A DNA stretch of 56,557 nt from an uncultured Fluviicola sp. (GCA_913009205.1 CAJVYC010000017.1:1-56557); one strand, 5' to 3'; shown: positions 1-7,990, counted from the first letter of the stretch. Program-made: numbers and translations. The notes: a model not told the origin generated them from the letters alone.

Positions 1-1269
1 ACTAATGGTACTGATGGAACTAACGGAGTAGATGGTCAGGATGGTATTGGAATTGCACAAACGATCACTCGATCAGAAGATATTATAACCCTAAGTGATG
101 GTGGTGGAACTGTAAATGTTAATGATACTGATAGCGACCCAACAAATGAACTACAAGTATTATCTCTTTCAAATGATACGCTTTATTTGAGTAATGGGAA
201 TAATGTTTATTTGGGTAATTCTCCAGGAATAGTAGCTGGCTCAACTCCAGGAGAAATGCTTTATTGGAATGGAAGTGATTGGGTTATTGTGAATATAGGG
301 GTTACAGGGCAAACATTGTACTATTGTTATGGTGTTCCCACGTGGGGTCCTTGTTTGGCACAGGTAATTACATCTCTTATTGTCAATATTACGGGTAATG
401 AAGCGACCTCTGGTGGAAATGTAACCAATGATGGTGGTTCAAGCGTGATTGCGCGTGGTGTGTGCTGGGGCATTAATCCATCCCCTGATTTAACCGATAA
501 TTTCACTTCTGATGGTTCAGGAACAGGAACATTTAACAGCAATATGTTAGGTCTTACATCATTTACAACATATTATGTAAGAGCATACGCGACAAACAGT
601 GGAGGTACAACTTATGGTAATGAATTAACTTTTGTAAGTGGTGCTGATATTCCAGTAGTGACAACGTTAAATGTTAATTCAATTTATTTTGATTCGTGTG
701 CTATTGATGCAGAGGTTTTATCTAATGGTGGAGAAACAGTAACAGAAAGGGGCGTTTGTTACAGTACTTCCCCTAATCCAACAATATCCAATAATATTGT
801 ATTAAATGGATCTGGACTAGGTCCGTATTCTTGTAATTTAACAGGCTTAACTGGAGCAACTCTTTACTATATAAGGGCGTATGCAACTAATAGTACCGGT
901 ACGGCATATGGCAATGAATTAACTTTTACAACTTATAATACACCAAATTCCGTTAGTTGTACTGGGTGGAGTGGCCCTTCTCCGACTAGTCCGCAAATGG
1001 TTTCTGGAGGCTACATAGAAGTCTCGGTTGGCACCAGTATTTCGATAAATCAACTAGATAATGGTTCTCCGATGATGAATTGCGGCTGCTCCTATTTTAC
1101 AAATCCACCTGAAGCTACGGTCACCTCCTCAAATTGTGCTAATAATAGTTCACTTTCTGAAACCATTGTATTTAATCAATGTGGTGTATATCAAGTTCAA
1201 GTTCAAAATGGTGACTGTAATGCCATGACTTATTGTACATTGTCAATTTCTATTATTGGTTGTCCATAA
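1..1269 (+). CDS. Secreted surface/adhesin-like protein, 5' partial (collagen-like and fibronectin-like repeats)
   Basis: The frame is open from base 1, so the start codon and any signal peptide lie upstream of the window. The first residues are collagen-like Gly-X-Y triplets (GTD GTN GVD GQD). A short beta-rich linker follows, then two tandem repeats of about 95 residues, each with a 'RGVC(W/Y)' strand and ending 'YATNS.GT.YGNELTF'. These are fibronectin-III-like modules common in Bacteroidetes surface proteins. A Cys-rich C-terminal domain of about 85 residues closes the protein before TAA at 1267. A second copy of that last domain follows in the same frame after the stop, so the protein is probably truncated relative to its ancestor. 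No T9SS sorting domain is visible. Its ligand and role are unknown; adhesion or appendage function is inferred from repeat architecture only. Confidence 0.75.
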   Translation, partial: TNGTDGTNGVDGQDGIGIAQTITRSEDIITLSDGGGTVNVNDTDSDPTNELQVLSLSNDTLYLSNGNNVYLGNSPGIVAGSTPGEMLYWNGSDWVIVNIGVTGQTLYYCYGVPTWGPCLAQVITSLIVNITGNEATSGGNVTNDGGSSVIARGVCWGINPSPDLTDNFTSDGSGTGTFNSNMLGLTSFTTYYVRAYATNSGGTTYGNELTFVSGADIPVVTTLNVNSIYFDSCAIDAEVLSNGGETVTERGVCYSTSPNPTISNNIVLNGSGLGPYSCNLTGLTGATLYYIRAYATNSTGTAYGNELTFTTYNTPNSVSCTGWSGPSPTSPQMVSGGYIEVSVGTSISINQLDNGSPMMNCGCSYFTNPPEATVTSSNCANNSSLSETIVFNQCGVYQVQVQNGDCNAMTYCTLSISIIGCP

Positions 1270-1521
1270 ATTGAAGCTAATATTGGGCAATCAATTAGTA
1301 TGACACAAGGTAAATGTTGTGCTTCGTGTTATTTAAGCTGCGCAGCTTCAAGTTTTATAAACCCACCAGAAGCTAATGTTCTTTCTTACAGTTGTACAAA
1401 TGGAACCGGCTCTGGTATAACTCAGGTAATTAATTTTAATATTCCTGGAATCTATACAGTAACAGGAATGGCAGGTAATTCAACTTTAAAAGTTTGTACT
1501 GTATACATAATTGTTAATTAG
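1270..1521 (+). pseudogene. Severed last repeat domain of the upstream surface protein
   Basis: This stretch continues in the same frame as the upstream gene after its TAA stop and reads for 83 codons to TAG. It is a second copy of the Cys-rich domain just upstream: 'IEVSVGTSISI' aligns with 'IEANIGQSISM', and 'FTNPPEATV' with 'FINPPEANV'. The Tyr before 'IEVSVG' in the first copy falls exactly where the stop codon sits in the second, which suggests a Tyr codon changed to TAA. The only internal ATG (1300) lies inside the domain and there is no obvious ribosome entry signal, so separate translation is unlikely. Stop-codon readthrough or a sequencing error are alternatives. Confidence 0.7.
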
Positions 1522-1734
1522 ATTAAGTTTTTTTAATTAAAAAAAGACACATGGCTTCTTGTAACAATACATTGGTTATGGAGATCGAGGTGTAAAAAAG
1601 AATAATTTTCAAAATAACATCCCTATTCCCACCAATTCGTCCCCCTCTAACGCATAGCGGAAAACATAATCATCAACAGCTCAATATCTCCCTCCAAAAA
1701 GTTCGAGAAGCCTCCCTCCTGCTCCACAGTATTT

Positions 1735-1770
1735 AAAAGGATCTTAGTGCAAACTAGGGTCCTTTTTTTT
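1735..1770 (+). terminator. Rho-independent terminator
   Basis: AAAAGGA pairs with TCCTTTT and CTTAGT with ACTAGG, separated by one T:G wobble, giving a 14-bp stem closed by a GCAA tetraloop and followed by eight T's on the + strand. It lies 214 bases after the surface-protein remnant and is the first terminator downstream of it. Confidence 0.8.
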
Positions 1771-1824
1771 GTTTAGATCAATTTAGCTTCTAAACAGGTT
1801 CCAAACGAATTGACTTCAATCATA

Positions 1825-1962
1825 ATGAACCAATGGGAATTGATCACTTTTGATTTTTCTAGTTATATAAGACAAGGTACTTATCTTGCTAAGATGATTG
1901 ATCAAGTTGTTGTTTTTCCAGATTTTGATGTAAACGGAAGAGCTCAAGTCAACATTTGTTAA
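1825..1962 (+). pseudogene. Relic of a secreted beta-sandwich domain
   Basis: A 45-codon frame from ATG reads 'WELITFDFSSYI' and 'VVVFPDFDVNG'. This resembles the 'W..LTFDFS ... IVIFFDFG..G' core of a jelly-roll domain often attached to secreted Bacteroidetes proteins. The similarity is from memory and not verified. It has no signal peptide, no promoter box and no flanking domain in frame, so it is most likely debris of a lost secreted-protein gene. Confidence 0.3.
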
Positions 1963-2507
1963 TTTGGTCATGTTTTGTGCACAGACTCAGTTGCGGTTGA
2001 TTTCAAACTTTATATTTCGGAAACAAAGAAATTGAATTTCAAGTTTTAGATACTCATAAACGATCAGTTCTATTTGGTAAATTGTTTAATAGCTTGGCTG
2101 ATATAAATATTTCCACCTATGATTCAGGGATTTTATTTTTCGAAGAGATAGAGCGAATCATTATTTTTATTCCACCATAATTTTGAAATAAATTCTAATC
2201 TAAAACTAGAGAAAACCGCCTAAATCAAAATAATCACATAAACCTTCAAATATATTGATTCTAATAATATTTCAGGTTAACTATATTCTTATGTTAAAAA
2301 TTCCCATCTTATCCATATTAACCATAAATCGCTGCATTTCATCATCAACGTCAACACTATAAATAATTAATTAAAACATTAAAAATCAATTACTTAATCT
2401 CAATTCACTATTAAGAATCATTATAAATAAGATAATTTTTGTTATTGTTTAACGTCACTATAGGCGAGAATTAGTTAACTTGTGTTAAAATTTAAAAACT
2501 TATTATT

Positions 2508-3239
2508 ATGGTAGATTTATCAATTGCTGCGGGGATTACCTCCAAAATGGACCCTACGGATTACGTAGGCTTCACATTTTTCGTTGGATGTATGGCCATG
2601 ATGGCCGCTTCTGCATTTTTCTTTTTGTCATTAAATCAATTTGACAAAAAATGGCGTACATCAGTTCTAGTGTCTGGACTTATAACCTTCATTGCGGCGG
2701 TCCACTACTATTACATGAGAGATTATTGGGCAGAACAGGGGGAGTCACCTACATTTTTCAGATACGTAGATTGGATTTTAACTGTGCCATTGATGTGCGT
2801 TGAATTCTTCTTGATATTAAAAGTAGCAGGAGCAAAGCAAAACTTATTATGGAAATTGATTTTCTTCTCTGTAATCATGTTAGTAACAGGTTACCTTGGT
2901 GAAACAATTTACAGTGATCAGGCATCGTTTTGGGGATTAATTTCTGGAGCTGCATATTTCTATATTGTTTACGAAATATGGTTAGGTTCTGCAAAGAAAT
3001 TAGCAGTAGCTGCTGGTGGAGATGTACTGAAAGCACACAAAGTTCTGTGTTGGTTTGTTCTTGTCGGATGGGCAATTTACCCAATTGGTTACATGATGGG
3101 AACTCCAGGATGGTATAGTGATTTCATGCCAGAAGGAAATATTGATGTAGTTTATAACATTGCAGATGCAATTAACAAAATTGGATTTGGATTAGTTATT
3201 TACACATTAGCTGTTAAGAAAAGTGATTCTGCGGCATAA
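2508..3239 (+). CDS. Proteorhodopsin, light-driven proton pump (green-type)
   Basis: A 243-residue type I rhodopsin with seven hydrophobic helices. Helix C carries R85, proton-acceptor D88, T92 and proton-donor E99 (the DTE pattern of outward H+ pumps). H66 matches the His that pairs with the acceptor in proteorhodopsins. K224 in 'AINKIGFG' is the retinal Schiff-base lysine. M96 occupies the spectral tuning site (Leu/Met for green, Gln for blue), as is usual in flavobacterial proteorhodopsins, so green absorption is expected. Length matches the family. The gene stands alone: its own terminator follows and no blh (beta-carotene dioxygenase) or carotenoid gene is in the window, so retinal must be made from genes elsewhere. 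The expected role is generating proton-motive force in the inner membrane in light. Confidence 0.97.
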   Translation: MVDLSIAAGITSKMDPTDYVGFTFFVGCMAMMAASAFFFLSLNQFDKKWRTSVLVSGLITFIAAVHYYYMRDYWAEQGESPTFFRYVDWILTVPLMCVEFFLILKVAGAKQNLLWKLIFFSVIMLVTGYLGETIYSDQASFWGLISGAAYFYIVYEIWLGSAKKLAVAAGGDVLKAHKVLCWFVLVGWAIYPIGYMMGTPGWYSDFMPEGNIDVVYNIADAINKIGFGLVIYTLAVKKSDSAA

Positions 3240-3261
3240 TTCGTAATTATACATTAATCTT

Positions 3262-3294
3262 AAAACGCAACCTTTACAGGTTGCGTTTTTTTTT
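3262..3294 (+). terminator. Proteorhodopsin terminator
   Basis: The 11-bp perfect stem AAAACGCAACC/GGTTGCGTTTT (3262-3272 with 3279-3289) has a six-base loop and a run of nine T's, 22 bases after the proteorhodopsin stop. Transcription of proteorhodopsin therefore probably ends here as a monocistron. Confidence 0.9.
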
Positions 3295-3457
3295 ATTGAG
3301 TTTTTTTTTTAGAAACTTTCATCTGGCCAATTGCTTTAAAGATGAAGTATGGACGAGATTTTGAGTTGTAATATGCAGTCGGAGTTTGTTGCTTCTTTGT
3401 TGACTTAGATCTTTTTGAACTCTTTAAAGGTTTATCAAAACTGCAAACATTGTAGAG
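3293..3457 (-). pseudogene. Orphan basic C-terminal tail of a lost gene
   Basis: On the minus strand 54 sense codons run from just after a TGA (3458-3460) to TAA at 3293. They encode a Lys/Ser/Thr-rich tail with 'RPYFIFKAIGQMKV' near the end. Composition and codon choice look coding, but there is no start codon, and upstream the same frame carries further stops. It looks like the 3' end of a decayed gene, with its stop codon touching the proteorhodopsin terminator. Family not recognised. Confidence 0.3.
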
Positions 3458-3778
3458 TCAATAAAAGTAATCTGTAAACTAACCCTCTATTCTATCCAAA
3501 GAAAGTCTCCAGACATTTTTTATTGCTCAAATCAGACGCCTGATTGTCGAAGGTAGGATTCGCAATTTGTGTCTTAAGATGCTGGGCTTAGGATAAACTA
3601 AAAAAATCGATTTACAGTTGAAGTCGGTAACGCTTAAGATTCCTTGTGCTGAGTTATAGACCCTCTCATAACTTTTTTTAGGGGCTAAAAAAGTAAGTGA
3701 AAAAAGCCCTTTAGCGTTGCAGACATTACCCATAACTATTTCAGGAAAATTTTATTTCAATTTCTATTTATAAGGAAT
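3458..3778. other. Gap without a supported gene
   Basis: A 68-codon minus-strand open frame (3527-3733) exists in the same frame as the 3293-3457 tail, but it has no recognisable domain, signal peptide or promoter. It may be part of the same decayed gene. Nothing else was seen. Confidence 0.5.
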
Positions 3779-4252
3779 TTATTTAATCAACTCTTGTAAA
3801 TATGTACCGAGCAAGTCCTCTAAATTCTCTTGGTCGTGCAATTGATCATAGCGCATATCATGAGAATACAATTGAGCACGTTGTTGTTCTGAAAGCTTAA
3901 GATTGAAAACAATTTCTTTGTAGGCTTCATCCAAAAGTCCTGCTGGATTTACAACTGGCAAAGAGCTGGAAACAATTTCTGCCGTTTCTAGCGCCTTAAT
4001 TTCGTTCAATACGTGAATCACTTCTGGAGCAAATATTCCAACTGAGGTTTCATAAAATTCCGCAAAACCGCCATTTGTAACCGTTTGATTTAATTTCACA
4101 ATCACATAAACCATCTTTTCAGGATCAGTAAGCCCTTGAACAACCTCGTACCATTGCGACCAATTTTCAGTGGCGTAGTTTGCATCCTCGAGTTGTTGAT
4201 CGGCTGAACTGTAAAGCCGACTAATTAAAGCTCTGTTTGAAATGTTTTCCAT
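3779..4252 (-). CDS. DUF4375 (DMP19-like) domain protein
   Basis: A 157-residue soluble protein with no signal peptide. The centre reads 'KMVYVIVKLNQTVTNGGF' followed by 'AEFYETSVGIFAPEV', which matches the DMP19/DUF4375 pattern of an 'L...V.NGGF.QFY' core in an all-helical fold. The archetype DMP19 is a Neisseria DNA-mimic protein that binds a repressor. Many DUF4375 proteins are uncharacterised, and this one is not strikingly acidic throughout, so a DNA-mimic role should not be assumed. It is followed at 205 bases by the AAA+/VWA pair on the same strand, which has its own terminator; no functional link is shown. Confidence 0.65.
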   Translation of the reverse strand: MENISNRALISRLYSSADQQLEDANYATENWSQWYEVVQGLTDPEKMVYVIVKLNQTVTNGGFAEFYETSVGIFAPEVIHVLNEIKALETAEIVSSSLPVVNPAGLLDEAYKEIVFNLKLSEQQRAQLYSHDMRYDQLHDQENLEDLLGTYLQELIK

Positions 4253-4398
4253 TGTTGTTTATCTGATTACTCGCATCGGATGACACTAGGCGGAGGCATA
4301 GCTACCAATTTTTTTCGAAGATAAGAAAAAGCGATTAAGCTTTTGAGTATAGATTCTTATACTTAATTGATCACACGATAGAGACTAAACTTTTGCTT

Positions 4399-4447
4399 AA
4401 AAACAAGCCCTTAATTCAGCAACTATAACATTGACTGAACCAAGGGC
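4399..4447 (-). terminator. Terminator of the VWA-AAA operon
   Basis: A 13-bp hairpin (4407-4419 with 4435-4447, two G:U pairs on the RNA) with a 15-base loop begins 11 bases after the AAA ATPase stop on the minus strand. It is followed there by a T-rich tract (TTGTTTTTAA). Confidence 0.7.
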
Positions 4448-4457
4448 AAATCACTTT

Positions 4458-5924
4458 CTAATTATTTCCAAAAAACTGCGATCCAATTCCTACTGAATCG
4501 AATTTAAAGGCATTGTCGTTTTCAGATTTATCCAATTTATTACTTACCGTAAGGCACCATAAAACGAGTTCCATACAGAACAACTTATCTTCATCGCTGA
4601 ATTTTGTGCAATACTCATCAACAAGTTCTACCAAAGGCGCTACCATTAAAAGATTCGCTTTGAATTCCGCATCCTCATCCGTATAGTTCAATTCTAAGAA
4701 ATTATCATTAAACCAATCAATCGTATCCGTGAACGGCGTGCTAACTCCTTCTTTTTCTAATTTAGGAATCCGTGGGAACAGTTTCTCAAACTGAACCATC
4801 ATTGCGTTATCAATGAGCATCTTAGCAACGCCATCAGCTCCCTCCTGCTCTCCTTCATAGACCAATTCAATTTTCCCTGTTATCGACGGGATAATGGATA
4901 TGAAATCTACCAATCGAACCGAAGTATGATCTGAACCTGTTTCTATTAATCGTAGTTTTGCTGCAGCAAAAAGGTTTTCCATTGCGCTAATTGTTAGCCG
5001 TGCACTCACACCACTTTTAGCATCTACATATTCACTATTTCTCGCCTCGAATGCAACTTCTTCCAAAACATCTTTCGCAAGGTTAGGAATCGTAATTCGA
5101 GATTTGTCTTCATGTGAAATGCGCGCTTCCTGCTCCGTAATTGCTCTTGCAAGCTCAATGGATTTAGGATAATGCGTAAATATCTGAGAACCAATTCTAT
5201 CTTTCAATGGAGTAACGATGCTTCCTCTATTCGTGTAATCTTCTGGATTTGCTGTAAATACGAATTGAATATCAAGCGGCATTCTCAATTGAAAACCTCT
5301 AATTTGAATATCTCCTTCTTGCAAGATATTGAACAATGACACTTGAATTCTCGCCTGTAAATCAGGAAGTTCATTCAGTACAAAAATGGAGCGGTTGGCT
5401 CTTGGAATCATTCCGTAGTGCAAAACACGTTCGTCTGAATACGGTAATTTCAAAGTCGCCGCTTTAATCGGATCGATATCACCAATTAGATCTGAAACGT
5501 TTACGTCTGGTGTTGCTAATTTTTCGAAGAAACGATTCGATCGGTGCACCCAAGCAATTGGCGTTGCGTCACCTTGCTCATGAACCAAATCTCTTGCAAA
5601 TTTTGAAATCGGATTGAATGGGCTGTCGTTAATCTCTGATCCTTTCACGATCGGCATGTATTCATCCAATAAATCCACCATGCTTCGTGCTATCCGAGTC
5701 TTTGCTTGGCCTCTAAGGCCTAATAAATTGATATGGTGTCCAGCCAGAATTGCTTTTTTCAATTGAGGAACGACTGTATCTTCATACCCCCACAATCCTT
5801 CAAAAACAGGTTCTTGCGCTTTGATTTTAGCAATCATGTTCCCCTGGATTTCCTCATTGATTGACTTGTCCGTAAATCCTGAATCTTTTAACTCCTTAAA
5901 TGTGATTTCTTTTTTCATCTTCAC
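4458..5924 (-). CDS. MoxR/chelatase-type AAA+ ATPase
   Basis: A 488-residue AAA+ protein of the magnesium-chelatase/MoxR clade. Walker A is 'GLRGQAKT' (residues 69-76). A Walker B/arginine-finger region contains 'FVLNELPDLQ'. A sensor segment reads 'FVFTANPEDYTNRGSIV' followed by 'TPLKDRIGS', typical of chelatase and MoxR ATPases. Such ATPases act with a VWA-domain partner in metal insertion or protein-complex remodelling; the substrate here is unknown. The partner is the gene immediately upstream: its TAG overlaps the proposed GTG start (5924) by one base, indicating translational coupling. An ATG two codons in (5918) is an equally good start. A terminator follows. No chlorophyll or cobalamin genes are nearby, so a true metal chelatase role is unlikely. 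Confidence 0.85.
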   Translation of the reverse strand: MKMKKEITFKELKDSGFTDKSINEEIQGNMIAKIKAQEPVFEGLWGYEDTVVPQLKKAILAGHHINLLGLRGQAKTRIARSMVDLLDEYMPIVKGSEINDSPFNPISKFARDLVHEQGDATPIAWVHRSNRFFEKLATPDVNVSDLIGDIDPIKAATLKLPYSDERVLHYGMIPRANRSIFVLNELPDLQARIQVSLFNILQEGDIQIRGFQLRMPLDIQFVFTANPEDYTNRGSIVTPLKDRIGSQIFTHYPKSIELARAITEQEARISHEDKSRITIPNLAKDVLEEVAFEARNSEYVDAKSGVSARLTISAMENLFAAAKLRLIETGSDHTSVRLVDFISIIPSITGKIELVYEGEQEGADGVAKMLIDNAMMVQFEKLFPRIPKLEKEGVSTPFTDTIDWFNDNFLELNYTDEDAEFKANLLMVAPLVELVDEYCTKFSDEDKLFCMELVLWCLTVSNKLDKSENDNAFKFDSVGIGSQFFGNN

Positions 5925-7066
5925 TATATTCTTTTAATTCTGTTTTTTTCGTAATCTTCAAAAATCATTTCTCCCAATCCTGACAGACCCGTCAAGAAGG
6001 CTTTCCCTTTATTTTGTGCCGTAAACATTTCGACAAAACTGCGCAAATAGGGATCTTGTGCAATCATAAATGTTGTAATTGGAATCTTTAATTTCCGAGC
6101 TTGAGCCGCTTTATTGAGGCATTTCCCAACAATCATTTCATCGAGGCCATTGCTGTTCTTATAGAATTCGCCATTTGGGAGCTTCACACAACTCGGCTTG
6201 CCATCCGTAATCATGAAAATCTGCTTGTTGGTGTTTCTCTTTCTTCGGAGAATGTCCATTGCCAATTCCAGACCAGCGACTGTATTCGTATGGTACGGCC
6301 CTACTTTCAAATACGGTAAATCCTTGATTTTAATTGGCCAGGCTTCATTTCCAAAAACGATAATATCAATCGTATCTTTCGGGTATTTTCGATTAATGAG
6401 TTCAACCAATGCCATCGCGACTTTCTTTGCCGGTGTAATTCGATCTTCACCATAAAGAATCATTGAGTGACTGATATCAATCATCAATACCGTACTCATC
6501 TGTGCTTTGTGCTTGGTTTCTTCAACGATCAAATCATTTTCAGTCAACCGTAAATCAGAAATCCCGTTGTTTATTTGAGCGTTCTTGAGGCTTTCGGTCA
6601 TATTGATAAGCGCCATATCATCGCCGTACTGATACGAACGTTGTTCTCCGTCCTTCTCGTCTCCCACACCGATTTTAGTTGTTCTGTGGTTTCCCACGCC
6701 GCTCTTTTTTAGTTTCCCGAAAATTTGATCGAGTGCATATTCACGAAGTGCCGATTCTAGCTTCGCTGTGAGTAGTTTTTTTCCAGGTCCTTTCCCTGAG
6801 TTTCCATCTTCTGGGTCAATCTCTTCCTTAATGTATCCGCGTTTCTTCAAATCGTCTTCAAAATCTTGCAGCGAATATTCATCCGTGAAAATATCGTATT
6901 CTTTATCCAAGGTATCTAGCCATTCAAAGGCTTCTTCGATATTGCCAGAAGTATGCGTCAGTAACTCTTTGAACACGTCGAATACACGGTCAAAGTGTGG
7001 TATTTCTTTAGGAATGTGTTTACTGAACGTAAACCCTTTTCCAAATTCAAAATCTATTCCTTCCAT
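5924..7066 (-). CDS. VWA-domain protein, partner of the AAA+ ATPase
   Basis: A 380-residue protein with an N-terminal helical part, a charged glycine/lysine-rich linker (about 85-150) and a C-terminal von Willebrand A domain. The MIDAS metal site is 'DISHS' (D197, S199, S201), followed downstream by the 'MITDGKPS' strand. No signal peptide or membrane segment is present, so it probably works in the cytoplasm as substrate adaptor for the downstream ATPase. This gene comes first in the two-gene operon, and its stop overlaps the ATPase start. Architecture resembles the BchD/ViaA type of VWA partners, but the pair is a stand-alone unit here. No exact TAnnTTTG promoter was found upstream. Confidence 0.85.
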   Translation of the reverse strand: MEGIDFEFGKGFTFSKHIPKEIPHFDRVFDVFKELLTHTSGNIEEAFEWLDTLDKEYDIFTDEYSLQDFEDDLKKRGYIKEEIDPEDGNSGKGPGKKLLTAKLESALREYALDQIFGKLKKSGVGNHRTTKIGVGDEKDGEQRSYQYGDDMALINMTESLKNAQINNGISDLRLTENDLIVEETKHKAQMSTVLMIDISHSMILYGEDRITPAKKVAMALVELINRKYPKDTIDIIVFGNEAWPIKIKDLPYLKVGPYHTNTVAGLELAMDILRRKRNTNKQIFMITDGKPSCVKLPNGEFYKNSNGLDEMIVGKCLNKAAQARKLKIPITTFMIAQDPYLRSFVEMFTAQNKGKAFLTGLSGLGEMIFEDYEKNRIKRI

Positions 7067-7410
7067 TCACTCTTTTTCGATTATTAAAAATCATTATGAC
7101 TAAGCTAGCGATTTATTGAACATACCATGGTAAACAAATTTCGTAGAGGGTCAATTGAGCAACAAATTAACAAATATTGGAGGTTCCATTTTATCTAAGA
7201 TTAAACATGATTCCTACATGTATAAAACCATAGCAATACAACAAACATTCTTCTGCACTTCGCTCCGTTGAACAAGAAATTCAATTATCACAGTTTGCAT
7301 TTCTGTATTTTCCGTTACTCCAAGTAATTTACCATTGAAATGATTGTTTGAGTTCGCTCCAAAAACAAAACAATTGACAATCAATAAACAACGAGTACAA
7401 CTACTCATAA
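7067..7410. other. Gap upstream of the VWA operon
   Basis: No gene is supported. A 64-codon minus-strand frame (7214-7408) ends against the downstream terminator and has no recognisable feature. The region from 7067 to about 7150 should contain the promoter of the VWA-AAA operon, but no consensus box is evident. Confidence 0.5.
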
Positions 7411-7444
7411 AAAAGTCCTTTTGCCAAATGACAAAAGGACTTTT
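7411..7444 (-). terminator. Terminator of the J-domain gene
   Basis: A perfect 13-bp stem (7411-7423 with 7432-7444; AAAAGTCCTTTTG) has an 8-base loop and starts 24 bases after the J-domain/KTSC stop on the minus strand. The stem ends in a T-run in either direction, so it could work bidirectionally. Confidence 0.8.
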
Positions 7445-7468
7445 ACCTTAGATATTATGTGCAGAAAC

Positions 7469-7924
7469 CTATGCTGGCTCTGGTTGCATTGCTTTCTTAG
7501 CTTTACGATACGTAAAAGAATTGTAAATGCTTCTCTTTGCAAAACGTACTTGCTTGTCTGAATTGATAAGTTTTTTGAACAACGCTGGCGTTACACCAAA
7601 GTATTCGTAAACCGAACCATCCGTAAATGATATTTCAAGAAGCAATCCTTTGTGCTTATAGTTTTCGATACCGCACTCCATGATCGTCTTGGTGTACTCT
7701 TCTAGATTCGCCTCTTTTGTCTCAGGAGCGATACTTACCAAGAAATGGTAACCGTCAATTACAGTTTGCCCCATAATTTCTGCTTCTGCTTTCTTAGCAT
7801 CATCATCTTGAAATTTATCTGGATGCCACTCCTTTACAAGACCTCTATATGATTTCTTCAATTCCTTTAGATCCAATACACCTTCTACCTGGAATAATTT
7901 CTTGTACTCGTTAATTCGTTTCAT
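7469..7924 (-). CDS. J-domain protein with C-terminal KTSC domain
   Basis: A 151-residue protein from ATG 7924; an in-frame TTG ten codons upstream is less likely. Residues 4-60 form a J-domain with the diagnostic H34-P35-D36 loop ('KEWHPDKFQD'), which in DnaJ proteins stimulates the ATPase of Hsp70/DnaK. Residues about 88-145 match the KTSC domain ('SFTDGSVYEYFGVTPALF' and 'SIYNSF'), a small domain also found at the C-terminus of some lysyl-tRNA synthetases and thought to bind nucleic acid or protein. There is no Gly/Phe or zinc-finger region, so this is a class C J-protein, presumably a specialised DnaK targeting factor. A TAnnTTTG-type box lies at 7983-7990 and a terminator follows. Confidence 0.85.
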   Translation of the reverse strand: MKRINEYKKLFQVEGVLDLKELKKSYRGLVKEWHPDKFQDDDAKKAEAEIMGQTVIDGYHFLVSIAPETKEANLEEYTKTIMECGIENYKHKGLLLEISFTDGSVYEYFGVTPALFKKLINSDKQVRFAKRSIYNSFTYRKAKKAMQPEPA

Positions 7925-7982
7925 ATTCAATCCTGTAAAGAGATTCAACGTCAATTATTTGACACATTTTTTAAATCAGGGG

Positions 7983-7990
7983 CAAAAGTA
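7983..7990 (-). promoter_or_regulatory. -7 promoter element for the J-domain gene
   Basis: The minus strand reads TACTTTTG, an exact match to the Bacteroidetes -7 consensus TAnnTTTG, about 58 bases before the ATG at 7924. No TTG sits at the optimal 19-base distance upstream. Its position before the ATG also favours ATG 7924 as the start. Confidence 0.45.

Larger units (their letters stand above)
1522..2507. other. Long AT-rich gap holding a terminator and gene debris
   Basis: No intact gene was recognised in this 986-base stretch. It holds a strong hairpin terminator (1735-1770), a short tRNA-3'-end-like string just before it (about 1700-1730, without the rest of a tRNA) and a coding relic (1825-1962). 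The part from about 2160 to 2507 is very AT-rich and presumably carries the proteorhodopsin promoter, but I find no exact TAnnTTTG box there. Confidence 0.6.

Noticed and set aside
1640-1735. Possible tRNA gene
   Set aside because: Only a T-loop-like and acceptor-like string is present; the T-stem does not pair, and no complementary acceptor strand or anticodon arm is found.
4458-7066. Magnesium or cobalt chelatase (ChlI/ChlD, CobN partners)
   Set aside because: Domains are chelatase-like, but no chlorophyll or cobalamin gene is near and the VWA protein lacks the ChlD layout; MoxR-type naming is safer.
7214-7408. 64-codon minus-strand frame
   Set aside because: No domain, no signal peptide, odd Cys-rich composition; it ends against the terminator of the neighbouring gene.
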